64,000 nucleotides of DNA from assembly GCF_051401765.1 (NCBI RefSeq), contig NC_135071.1:13742961-13806960 (forward strand). The letters run 5' to 3'. The stretch comes from Calliopsis andreniformis. Lineage: Eukaryota > Arthropoda > Insecta > Hymenoptera > Andrenidae. The notes under the pieces are model-generated. The model made no database searches. It had not been told where the DNA came from and saw nothing but the letters and a program-made list of their open reading frames with translations. A program made the translations under genes and the position numbers. Shown in pieces: positions 22,501 through 32,600 of the stretch (its first letter is position 1; each line of letters begins with the position of its first letter).

Positions 22501-25500
22501 AGTGGCTACTTGGGTATCTGAGGCTGTGGCTGGGAGACGTTTCCAAAAGGAAACTGCTTCCCACGTTTCGTTAGCTAGTTAGCAGCTAACTTCATCGAGG
22601 TATTTCAAGCAGTCGGGTGCACGAGGATTCTTGAAGGCATTCACGTGTTTAATATGGGGTGGTGTCATGTGTTTAAGAAGAATATTACCTATTACTAGTT
22701 AATCAATTTCTTTTATCTTGTCACAATTAAACATGACACTCGAGTATATGACTAGATCAGAGGTGGACCAGGATCAGGTCATTTGAAGACCCTGAAGAAG
22801 CTAGCTGCAGCGCTGACGAAATATTGGAAGCTTTTAATTACTCTTCCATTTTCCATATTTTAGTTTAAATCTTGTATTGTTTAAAAAAATTGAGGCAACA
22901 TGTAGCCATAAAATATTGGATAATATTCTAAAAATGTGGAAGAGTATTTAAGAATATTTCTGGATTTTTTGAAACACATAAAAAATCCGTTTACAGCCAA
23001 AGCGGTAAACTTAATAATGAATTAGTATAAAATACAAAATATTTGATAGACAATAATGAAAGTTCACGAAAAATTGAAAAACATAAAGAATTCTGCACTA
23101 CAATAGAGCACAATCATCAAAGCTTCCATGGAAACCATTTGAAAAGCATGGTTGTATTAAAAATTCTTGCTTCAAAAGCAACGTTTCCATAACAGCGAGA
23201 AGTTCAATATTTTTTCAAATACTCGACTTCCAAAAGAAATGGTCGTTTCCAATTACACACTTTAAAAAGCGGCTCTTGACACGTAAAACACGATGAAATT
23301 GGTTTCAAGCAGAATCGAATTTCCATGGCGATTTAATTTTTCAGATATTATAGATCAGCCACGACTTGAGAAAAGGGGAGTAACTTACACTGGTTACGCC
23401 GTAAATAAAAGCTCGTCTAGCGAGAGGGCCAGGGCCATCGACGGTCTTGCCATCGTCTTCGGGTCCCCAGGAAGCGCTGTATATATCGATGTGATCAGGA
23501 TTCAATCCCAGCGCTCTGGCTTCGACAGCGTCGTTTACCGGGCCATCGAGCATTCGCACGCCTGAGAACACGAAAGGTATGTGCGTCAGATGGCTTTCCT
23601 TCTCGCTGCCTACGCGCGAGGATTTCCACGGGAATTCGTACGGCCTTCGAGGCTGCCGCAACGTTACGCTGCATTTCGCGCCCTCGTGTCTAATCATGAT
23701 CCCGCTGCGATCAGTCGGGCCAGAATCGCTAACAGGCGTTACAGTGTTGAGGGAGCTTATGGGAATCATATTTGAGTAGAGGTTCTAAGCGTAAATGCAT
23801 TTTAAGTTAATTATTAACGCAAAGGTGCTAGACAGTTTATCATTTTTGCTCGGGGAAAAGTAGAGGTAGGAAATGTTGACTGAGCTCACAGCGAGAAAGT
23901 ATTTTTTCCTGATTCACGTCTCCTGCGTAAACGAGTGCGAAACGTGTGAAAACACCTTCGCTTTTCGAAGAAATGGGAACTTTTGTGGAGAGTATTTTAT
24001 ATTATCACAGAAAATATATTGAAAACCTTGTGTAAAGCGAGGGGAACGTTTGAATAGGAAGTGGGAGAAGCCGCTTCGTTTCAAATGGACCATAAAGCTG
24101 CTTTCTGAAGCGCTACTATTACTGTCGCTGAGATTCGTAGCGCAGTCAATTTTCGTCACATGTTCCTCAGATTTGATGTATTATATGTCTATATCTATTC
24201 GCTGTTTAAAAGAGATGAGACTTATAGATATTCTATAATTTTAACTGTTTGAATATAAACTGACAATTACATCTTTCAAACGCAAGCATGATACTTGAAA
24301 TTAGTAATTCGCTTCACAGGTATAATATCAAACATAACCTCTAAGCTTTAAGTCTCAGCATTCCTAAGACTCTCGAAGTTCCCCAAAACTCGAGAGTTTC
24401 CAACTTTTTCAAGTTTCTAAACTCTCTAAGGTCTTTCAAGGTCCCAGGCCACAAACTCTCAAAGCACAACTACTTTACAAACCCCAAAGAAAACATATTA
24501 ATAGAATATCCACGTTCAAACTTAAACATAAGAAGATTCAATCCTTATGCTAAGTACATCAATCCTCAGTGTTCCAAATTCGATTTTCCGCGAGAAAAGA
24601 TCGCGAATGGAGATCGTAGTTCATGCTGGAAGGAAACGAGATAGTCAGGGTTGATAAAGCACGTCGTGTATTCGAATAAACACTAATTCACGCATTGCGA
24701 ACAGAAGGCTGTTATTCACAAGGTGTCCCCGAGGTTAGTAGTTTATCTCATCGAAAAAATGACTGTGTCCCACCTCCGATGCTGGCGTTGTAGGCGACGC
24801 CGACGCCGCAGTATTGGTTAAATGCAACCGCGGCGACCTCCCCTGCGCATCGAGTGCCATGCTTGTTGTCACCGTTGTCCCTTGGCATCGGGTCGTTGTC
24901 GTTATCGTTGATATCAGTACTGGCCTGGTGATCGTAATTCAGCGCCAAGTCGGGATGATTTGTTTGGATACCGTCATCGAGTATCGACACGACGACACCT
25001 TTGCCAGTGTAGCCCTTCTGCCACGCTGGACCGAGGTTCATGTCGTACCCATCCTTGGCTCCGCCATTCTGGAACGAGCCGAAGACATTTTCATGGGAAG
25101 AGAATCTACGTGGGATAGAGGAAGGCCATTCTACAAATCTTTGCGATACTGGAAAGGTGATTTAGGACTCCAAGAAATAGGATGTAGGGCGTTGGGTGGG
25201 ACATTTCAGGGACTATAAGTGTTGCTGTGTGATGTATGCAGGAATGATAGTCTAAGAATAACTGTTGGAGTACATTTGAGGTACCTTGGGTATATTGCAG
25301 AAGGTAGACTTAGAATATTGTGTTAATTAGTGGTGATATATTGCTTGAAGAATTTTAGGTCGGTAGTTATAAAGCTACTGTACTCAGATTTCTAGATCCT
25401 CTGGGCAGTTATAATATTGTTTTATTAGAGTTGTTTCAAAGCATCTGACACATCGTATTTTACAAATAATGGTAGCTAGTCCTAAAGATTCTCAAGCAAT

Positions 25501-28500
25501 TTCTAGGGAATAATTACACTTTAGTGATTTCTATGAAGTTTCTAGGCAATTATATTTCTTCAATTAGAGTTACTTTATCAACAAATTTAAGATTGCTTCA
25601 AATCATTCGAAATGCTCCATAAACCGTCTCGACAAGGTATTCCCAAAGATTCTCAAGTGAAACGAAACACAACATGAAAAAGTTCCTCTTATTCATCAGT
25701 ACTTCAAGGAATGTGAATGTCTGCTGCAGGATAGCTGCATAAACGCGGATAAATCCCGATAGAGGGATTCTACTAGTGACGAAATCTAGGTGGAGGACGA
25801 TATAACTGTTATCGAACGCCATTAAGTTCGCCACATCAAGCGACCGTAGTCCCGTCACGTAGTTCGTTTTGGTCGATTCGAGAGAAGTAAAATCCAAGGG
25901 TCCACTTACCAGGTACCACTGTTCTTTAAAGAGCGGATCCGTGAACAGGTTCTGAAGGGGTATGCCTCTATTTCTTTGTCGATGGTACGTGGCTTGCCTG
26001 GGTCGCGGGCCAAACTCGTCGAAGAAGGCTGGGTAATCGCCGAATGCGAACGACGTGGGCATGAAATCCCTTTTCTTGCGCTTCTTCTCATGCTGCTGCT
26101 GGAACCATCGCACCTGCAAAACGAGGGAATGATTTCGCTCTGGATGGTAGCGCTTTGAGGGACGAGGAAAGAAAATTTATTTTGCTCCATTTTCCACAAA
26201 TCAACCTGTTCTCTAAAACTACTGTGCTTTTCAAATCTCTTAATGACACAATAAGAAAATAGTAAAATGGAATTTTATTAAGAGGAAATGTCTTTTCTCT
26301 TAAATAATTCCACTACATGAGTATAATCACATTATTCCGAAAAAAACACGAAAAAAATGGCATCATTTCGAGAGGTTCCAAAAAAAAAAAAAAAAATTGA
26401 GTCACATTTAGCTTAACGTAGCTGTGGCGGGTATTATTCACTGTTCCCTGCTAAATGATAGTGCAATTGTAACTGGAAAACACTGTGTACATGTGGTTGT
26501 AAAAAGTGCATGAGAAACTCATAGTAGTCAGAATATGGTGACCTGATTGCACACAGTAGTTTAGGAACTTCATGACATGAAATTCTTCAACTTGTTTTTC
26601 TGGAAGGAATGACTGGTTATCGATTTTAAGCATTTCATCCACTTTTTGGTTGGGTATAATGTAATAATATTCTAGTAAGAACAATAAGTTTAGATTAAGC
26701 AAATATACCACCAGAAACTTCTTTTAATTCCTCAGGAATATTGACGAGAACTTTCATCTTCTTTTACATATTTTTCTCATTGAATGCTTGGTTCTAGTTT
26801 AACGCAAGCTGGCCGTGATCGTTTTCGATAAAACGATATCTAATAGCATTTTTATTGGTTCTCACGGAAAGTCCCAGCGCGTTTCCAGACTCACAATAGT
26901 ATTATCGACAAGTAAAAGACATATTTGTCGCGAGATTACCATCGTAGAGCTAATTAAAGGATTCCCTAATTAAGGTTCGGGTAGATTTGCGTCACATCGA
27001 GTTTTTAATGATGGCGCGGAGCGGACCATCCCAAGTTTGATTAATTGAACGGAAAAAAGGAAGGGGTGGAATATGACCAGTCGGTAACGATCTCGGCGAG
27101 TCGACAGTGCCTTGTCTTCGCGAACAAAAACACGGTAAAATATCACCACGATGTTTCCAGAGATAATATTGTGTTTGCGCCACCTTTCCAGTCACGGCCA
27201 CTGTCTCCTCGTCGATAAAGCACATCGACTACGGAGGGAACAGGACTCGGAGGGTTTATTCGGTAAATAGCAAGACCAAATAATTACAATGTACATAGTG
27301 TACGCTTATAGACCTGGGATAAATCGTGAAAAAATAAGCAGCAAATATCGTTCGATCTGGCTCGATTTATGTTTTTCTTGATAACTTGGCAAAAGGAGGA
27401 TTCTTCAATTTGCGGTAGAAGAAGAAACCGATAAACGAAGTTCACAATTATTGTGCTTGTTAGTTCCAATCAGAGTGCGGTGAGTGATAGAAAGAAAGGG
27501 GAGCCAAGATGGCGGGCAGGTGAGGATCAGCTGATCTGTAACCTTAACCTTACTCTCTAGTTACATGTTTAATCTAGTGAAGCTTTTGATGTGGGAAGCT
27601 GAGTGTTTCAATGGGTACTTCTACAGTAAACTGCTTGACTGAAAAGAATATTGCTTTATAGGAGTTTGGACCTAACCTAATTCTCTAGATACAACGAAGA
27701 ATCCTAAATTTCCTATAATTGCTAGAAACTATGGATTAAATCTTCCAGTGGGCGTGCAATAAAAATAGAAGCAACTACACAAAAAAGTGATTGGAAAAGT
27801 TAAATATTTGAGAGTTGACACTTTGAAAATTAAAATTTTTATTTGAAATTTGAACGTATTGGTATGCTTAGGGTTGACATTAGAAAATAGTGAAAATATA
27901 AATAAATAAGAGAAGGACATGAAAAAGTTGCTCGAAAATTAATATAGAGTTTCCAATAATTATCGTTTCGAAGATGATCTAAGTTTTCATAATTTCAAAT
28001 TTAGGCTGGTATTTAAAGAGGTCGATGAGTATTCGCTAAATGCGAGTAGCAAAGGGACTGTATAACGCAAGCACACTCGTGGAAGGACTTATCTCGATGA
28101 AATTATACGGGAAGGTTATTACGTGCAATCTAATCGGATTCGCTTTCGAATGGCAAATCATTTAACATCATTACACGCCTGGCTTATAATAACTTTTGTC
28201 ACGCGTTGCTAACTTCCTTGACACGCACACGTCACCGCGCTCCCTTTTCAAATTAGATATTTCACCTGACGCGATGTAATTTTGCGCCAGTCAAGCGGTA
28301 CACCAATCGCCATAATGTACACCCACTTTGCCAGAAATGTTGCACCTTCAAATAAAATCCCCTCGAATGTATCAGGCTTCAGCAAATTTTGGTGCTCCGA
28401 AATATCAGCCATTTCCATATTCGTCGAGCGAAATATTTATCAACATTTAATTAGAAACGTGTGAGGACATTAATCAGTGATGACTGCGACATAATAAATC

Positions 28501-29690
28501 TTTCAATGGCCACGATTTCAGTGGAATTAATATTAGCTGATGGAAATATGGTCCCACACTGAACACTTGGTTTAACATTCGTGATGTGAGTATATCTGTA
28601 CCATCAAGATAAAATTTCATCCACAAATACTCACTGAACTTGTCTTTTTTTCTATTAAGTGAGCTGAAAGTTCCAAAAAAATAAGTAACACGCCGAGCCA
28701 CTGGTGGCCCACAAGATGTGATGCCTCACTCTCACCTTACTCCGCGAGCGATCAAAAAGAAACAATCCCTAACGCTTGAGTCTCGCGTGCACTTCATTAC
28801 AGGTAGCACAGAATTGCGTGACTCGGGGCACGGAAAAATAATCAAAGGACACAATAAGGGTTACTTCTCAGCAGTCCCGATTATTTAGGTAAAACTCGAC
28901 AACTCCACTAAACACAGTTCTTGCAATATTCATCGCGTGTAGTTTGCATGAATACAGTAGATAGAGGCGAGCAGGCTAGGGTTAAATGGAGATGGCTAAA
29001 GATGATACCCGAATGATGTGTGACTGTTGATACCCAGTCCATCAAGGTATATCCAGTAACCAGATCGTTGAGATGTACAAATTCTCACCTGAATACTTCA
29101 GACAAAGCGCTTTCATAGATTACTTAGCATAATGAGATTTACTTATGTTTAATATTATACAGCATTGAATAAGATTACTATTTTAGACGTTGATACGTTT
29201 GAACTTAAATCTTCCAAACTAATAACAGTGGATTAGTCCAAATTAAAAATACTTAATTCTGTAGCTAAGAACTTTATACATGACTCAAACAAGTGTCTCT
29301 ACTTTTTCAAAGCTATTAATTCCACGTTCCTCTTCTCTGTGACACCTCCCCAGAAAAATGTCAAGAGCACTGTCCTCGAATTGCCCTACAGCGTGACTCC
29401 ATCGCAGCTGAGAAGTAGCCGCGTGTATTAAACCGTTTGCAGGAGAAAACTAAAGTGCCAGGTAAACAATGTACGTCTTGGCGTGACGGAAACTGCGAAA
29501 TTACTCGAGTTCCCGTATTACGCACCTGAGTCTGCGTCTAGGTTTGGTTAGCTCCGACACCCCTCGACTTTGAGGAACCACTTACCCTCGGTTCATCGCT
29601 TAATTTCCTGTGATGTGTCTCACTGGTCGATAGGGACCTCTTGTGAAGTCGTTTGTCGGCGAACAGGAAGTACTCCTTCAGAGCTCCGAT
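13394..29690 (-). CDS. Fur2: Furin-like proprotein convertase 2 (14 exons seen, 5' end missing)
   Basis: Exons in gene order: 29586-29690, 25910-26113, 24774-25068, 23389-23561, 21798-22463, 20038-20254, 18058-18523, 16077-16264, 15739-15987, 14763-15231, 14454-14653, 14108-14389, 13745-13962, 13394-13501. Together they give 3840 nt (1279 residues plus stop) with every phase matching. This Ca-dependent serine protease of the secretory pathway cleaves precursors after basic motifs. Visible residues (partial numbering): autoprocessing site KKRKKR|D near residue 50, catalytic D134 (SILDDG), H173 (HGTRC), oxyanion N274 (SGNGG) and S354 (GTSASAP). The P domain spans about 420-575 and a Ser/Thr-rich linker about 590-680. 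A furin-type cysteine-rich array runs from about 680 to 1170, the TM is about 1220-1243, and the tail has YTQL plus an acidic cluster. The long array and TM match insect Furin-2 rather than Furin-1 or amontillado. The signal peptide and first prodomain half are missing. Confidence 0.93.
13745..13962 (-). CDS. Fur2: Fur2 exon: juxtamembrane stalk and transmembrane segment
   Basis: Acceptor ATTCTAG. After [12 protein letters not shown] and an acidic stalk comes a hydrophobic run [20 protein letters not shown], a single membrane span. Donor CAG|GTGTGT in phase 0. If the intron were retained the protein would stop two residues later (VC, then TAA), giving a tailless form. Confidence 0.9.
14108..14389 (-). 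CDS. Fur2: Fur2 exon: last cysteine-rich repeats
   Basis: Encodes [34 protein letters not shown] and [11 protein letters not shown]. It ends CCLCDPETG before donor GTGAGA in phase 1. Confidence 0.9.
14454..14653 (-). CDS. Fur2: Fur2 exon: cysteine-rich repeats
   Basis: Encodes [29 protein letters not shown] and [12 protein letters not shown]. Acceptor ACATGCAG, donor GTAATC in phase 1. Confidence 0.9.
14763..15231 (-). CDS. Fur2: Fur2 exon: cysteine-rich repeats
   Basis: The largest repeat exon (469 nt). It carries [30 protein letters not shown] and [17 protein letters not shown] units. Acceptor TTGCCAG, donor GTACGT in phase 2. Confidence 0.92.
15739..15987 (-). CDS. Fur2: Fur2 exon: cysteine-rich repeats
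   Basis: Encodes [27 protein letters not shown] and [19 protein letters not shown]. Acceptor TTTCTCAG, donor GTACTT in phase 1. Confidence 0.9.
16077..16264 (-). CDS. Fur2: Fur2 exon: cysteine-rich repeats
   Basis: Encodes [11 protein letters not shown] and [19 protein letters not shown], the typical furin-repeat spacing of Cys residues. Acceptor CTGTTGCAG, donor GTAAGT in phase 1. Confidence 0.9.
16265..18057. other. Fur2 intron (1.8 kb)
   Basis: AT-rich intron sequence. The region 16355-16440 is unusually rich in TAGGTT/GGTTAG words. No other gene is supported. Confidence 0.7.
18058..18523 (-). CDS. Fur2: Fur2 exon: end of P domain, Ser/Thr linker, first cysteines
   Basis: Begins [17 protein letters not shown] (last strand of the P domain). 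About 100 residues rich in S, T, D and G follow ([16 protein letters not shown]). It ends in the first Cys motif, [18 protein letters not shown]. Donor GTAAGC in phase 2. Confidence 0.9.
18524..20037 (-). other. Fur2 GC-AG intron (1.5 kb)
   Basis: On the minus strand it begins GCAAGT and ends GATGTTGCAG. The phase-1 join gives [15 protein letters not shown] across the P domain. The interior is AT-rich with no supported gene. Confidence 0.82.
20038..20254 (-). CDS. Fur2: Fur2 exon: P domain, ends at a GC donor
   Basis: Encodes [50 protein letters not shown] and NRHVNSPG. The phase-correct 3' border is CCAG|GCAAGT, a GC-AG type donor. No GT donor gives the right frame. Confidence 0.92.
20255..21797. 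other. Fur2 intron (1.5 kb)
   Basis: AT-rich, canonical GT-AG. Nothing else recognised. Confidence 0.7.
21798..22463 (-). CDS. Fur2: Fur2 exon: oxyanion Asn, catalytic Ser and start of P domain
   Basis: 222 codons. [11 protein letters not shown] holds the oxyanion Asn and [13 protein letters not shown] the catalytic Ser. The frame continues into the P domain ([35 protein letters not shown]). The exon is much more GC-rich than its surroundings. The acceptor (GTGCAAAG) has a poor pyrimidine tract but gives the only in-phase join to the preceding exon (GVTS|GRKGKGS). Confidence 0.93.
22464..23388. other. Fur2 intron (0.9 kb)
   Basis: Starts with a strong GTAAGT donor at its 23388 side and ends with the weak acceptor GTGCAAAG at the 22464 side (minus-strand order). 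No gene seen. Confidence 0.65.
23389..23561 (-). CDS. Fur2: Fur2 exon: catalytic core
   Basis: Encodes [18 protein letters not shown] and the signature [20 protein letters not shown], part of the substrate-binding cleft of convertases. Acceptor TTCTCAG, donor GTAAGT. Confidence 0.95.
23562..24773. other. Fur2 intron (1.2 kb)
   Basis: The frame of the downstream exon stays open into this intron (to 23769), but the acceptor TTCTCAG at 23562 and phase agreement mark the border. 24355-24450 is rich in CTCTCGAAGTT/ACTCTCTAAG-like words. No gene seen. Confidence 0.65.
24774..25068 (-). CDS. Fur2: Fur2 exon: catalytic Asp and His
   Basis: Begins [17 protein letters not shown] and contains [10 protein letters not shown] (catalytic Asp) and [13 protein letters not shown] (catalytic His). 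Ends in phase 1 before GTGGGA. Confidence 0.95.
25069..25909. other. Fur2 intron (0.8 kb)
   Basis: Canonical GTAAGT donor and TTCCAG acceptor. Nothing else recognised. Confidence 0.7.
25910..26113 (-). CDS. Fur2: Fur2 exon: autoprocessing site and start of mature enzyme
   Basis: 68 codons from [18 protein letters not shown] is the primary autocleavage site. About 35 residues follow ([16 protein letters not shown] onward) before the conserved [14 protein letters not shown], longer than the equivalent segment of vertebrate furin. Acceptor TTTTGCAG, donor GTAAGT. Confidence 0.92.
26114..29585. other. Fur2 intron within the prodomain (3.5 kb)
   Basis: Contains a 16-base A tract near 26381-26396. 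At 27505-27519 a CCAAGATGGCGGGCAG word is followed by GTGAGG. Also present are several strong unused minus-strand donors (for example CAG|GTGAGA near 29090). No coding exon could be supported. Confidence 0.6.
29586..29690 (-). CDS. Fur2: Fur2 exon: second half of the prodomain
   Basis: 35 codons, [10 protein letters not shown] to LSDEPR. Acceptor ACTTGCAG, donor GTAAGT, both phase 0. It contains HKR|SL, at the place where furin prodomains carry their secondary, pH-sensitive cleavage site. The first prodomain half must be in an upstream exon that was not found. Confidence 0.88.
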
Positions 29691-32600
29691 CTGCAAGTCG
29701 AAATTTTGCGTTAGTTCCTTCGTCTCTTTCGAAAGTAGCATAGAAAATGTTTAACTGTAAACTTTAATCATTAAATAACTCTACGAGTCCTTTGTAGGTA
29801 ATTATATAGATGAGGGTACACGTCATTTTTTAGAGATATACGCAAAAGTATTGTTCATACTCCATATTGTATTTCTGAGGTTTGACATAGGTTTGGGTTA
29901 GGTATAAAATAAAATTTAAATGACATGGGTAATATTATTGTTCGTGTTTCTTTTCTGAAGTTAGACTTCAGGTGTCGTTGATGGTGCCCTGATTGTTATA
30001 TAGTAATGGTTGTGTTTGGATAGTCTGCGTGGAGCCATTTGCATAATATTCCAAAGTGTAGCTACTAGGTACCCTTTATCTCGGATGTTTAGCTAAGAGA
30101 CGTTCTTTTATTTCTGTTGGAACATAAACGTCAATTTACGCGAGAACGTAATATCCAAAGTGCTCGTTGTATTTCTTAATGGATCCTAATAGCACGTTCG
30201 AGAAGTCTGACGTTTGTTTGCGACTTCCACGAGTGGTAGAATAGAGAATATCATACGCAAGAGCACTCGACAAAGTGTACTCGTTCCTTTCTGACAAGTG
30301 GCTCGATAACTCGATATTATTGATCCAGCTAGGGCAAGCAACAATGAGTACCTATGTCTTGTATCAACACTAATACTTCTCAGTGCCCACCTTTATTTGA
30401 AAAGTCAGCACAGCGTCCTCGAAGGGCCATGTTTGTTCAAACGCAACGTTCAATTGAATACTGAAGCGCAAAAAGGTTATTCTCTGGTAACTATTAACTG
30501 ACGAATTAGTAAGCTTGTCTTGAGAAGAGTAAATCTGTTGTGCAGACTAGGCCCAGAAGCAGCTCAGCTGAGTTTAGCATATGAGAGCACGCTTTGCATA
30601 CACTTGCTGCTTGTATTACAATTAGGCAACGATAATAATAATAATAGTAGCCACGTTTTCTTAGACAGTTTTTTAGACACCCCTACTGTAACCTCAACTA
30701 AATTATCAGTGGGTTATAGAATATCGCTCTGGTCCTTTCAAACTGACACTTAGGCATGTCTAGTTTAAAGCACAACGATAAATAGAAAAATAACCAGATA
30801 TTTGCCTTGTCCCTCTCAATCCACTGAATTCCCGCTCGATACGAAACTTCATCCGATAACGTCATTATTCAGGAGTCCCAAAGTTTCAGCAAGAACGATT
30901 CAGTTTACATTTCGCCGCTTCTTCTTTCTGTACACGTACAAATCGTATTTCCAGTCGGCGATCGGAGTCTCCACCCGTCAGCCTGTCGGAAATTACGAAA
31001 CGAAAGAAAAAACCGAGAAGGAAGCGCGACAGTATTGACATTTATCGAAGGGTGGCCAAGCATCCAAGTACCATCGCGCACTTGTCCCACGGTCAAAGTT
31101 CAACCAGCCCGGGTCGCGGATGATCCAGTGGGTCTCTTGCCCATTTTCCAAGCGAAGTTGTTGCGTTTTTCGCGCTGGCGAATCGATTCACTGGCGAGGT
31201 TGCAAAAACACGGACCGCTGTGACGTGGATGATGCGAGTTGGCTTGACTTTTCACTGCTTTTCAGAGTTAATTTTGCCGACGAAGCATCGAGGCATGCCT
31301 TACTGTTCCTGGTTTGATTTAACGCAGTTCAATCGTGGCCTCGTTCGCTGAGCACGTTTGTGACGAGGAAGAGCTTTAAAATCACCTAGGATCGATTGAC
31401 ACTTGGGATACTGTAATGGAGCCTACTGCGACGCAATGAAAACATCGTAGAATGGAGCAGGAATGAACGTGGAAATGGTTGAAGCTATGCAGCACAATTC
31501 TCTGAGATAGCCCTTTGTTTTTAACAAAATTGAATCTTAATTTGAGGCATATGAATTCTGATTACTGACCCTATTTGCTGTAATCTGGGAGCCTAACTGA
31601 TGCTACTTCAGTTTAAGGCAGAATTAAGTCCAAATCTGAAGTAAACTTCTTTACCAAAGGAATGAAAGGGTCCTAGGAAAAGTGGTATGGACAAGTTCAA
31701 GTACCTATAGATAACAGTTGTGTTGCAAGGACAACTGGAGCTAAATCAAAGTGACCAAGAAGACCTCATGATAACCTACGTTTTCAGATCACTGACCCTT
31801 TGTCTAAACTTGAGCCCTTTATCTTCTTCTTCTATAGTAGATCAAATTAAGGCAATACGAGGTTCGCCTAAGCATGGAGTATAAGGCTAGTTGAAGCAAA
31901 ATTTGCGTATAAAGTTCGGTGGCCGAAAGTATTATAATATAACAACCGTGGTGAAGTTTGTAAGCAGACAACTTAAGGAGTAAGAAATCTCAAAAGAATG
32001 GAACATAACTTTCATGCATTTGAAAGATGATGCTGGGTTTCTCTAGGTTCACTAATTGGAACCGAACTGCAAACCAAGAACAGGGGAAGGAGATCATGAG
32101 CTTGGTCACATGATCCCCTGAAACCGTCACCTTTAACCCCAAACTGGGTTCCGATAGATTGACGCTAACTGGGGAACATGACTGTTTCTACCTAAAGAGG
32201 AGCCTCTGTGTCAGCCACTTGCTGAATAATTAAATCCAAGAAGCTCAAGCACCCTAGATATGTACCCTAGATCCTAGAGGTTTAACACGATACTGCATGC
32301 CTAAAGTGCCTGAAACCTAATCGGGATCCCGAACCCACGTGTAAAACTAAAATGCCACATCGTAAAAGGTGGTTCTAACCCATGGTTCGGTTTTCACAGT
32401 CATCGGTAACCGAGTTTCAGCGTACAACAACCGCAACAATGGGCACAACAAATACTGACTGGACTCGGTATTATTGTTTCGAAGAGGCCATTCGTGATAG
32501 GTCACTTTCGTGGAGAGGGTGACGGCAGTAACTGCAATCCTGACAGTAGTAAAGTGGGTCGTTGAAAAATATCGACACGACAGATTTGATATCGGCTGGA

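Noticed and set aside
21474..22574. 366-codon open frame on the plus strand
   Set aside because: It runs antisense over the GC-rich Fur2 exon with the catalytic Ser. Its Arg/Val-rich composition reflects the opposite strand, and the minus-strand protein is unmistakable.
30391..30460. Possible 70-nt minus-strand exon (IQLNVAFEQTWPFEDAVLTF)
   Set aside because: It has a good acceptor and a GTGGGC donor and is open in one frame, but it does not resemble the furin prodomain. Short open stretches are expected by chance.
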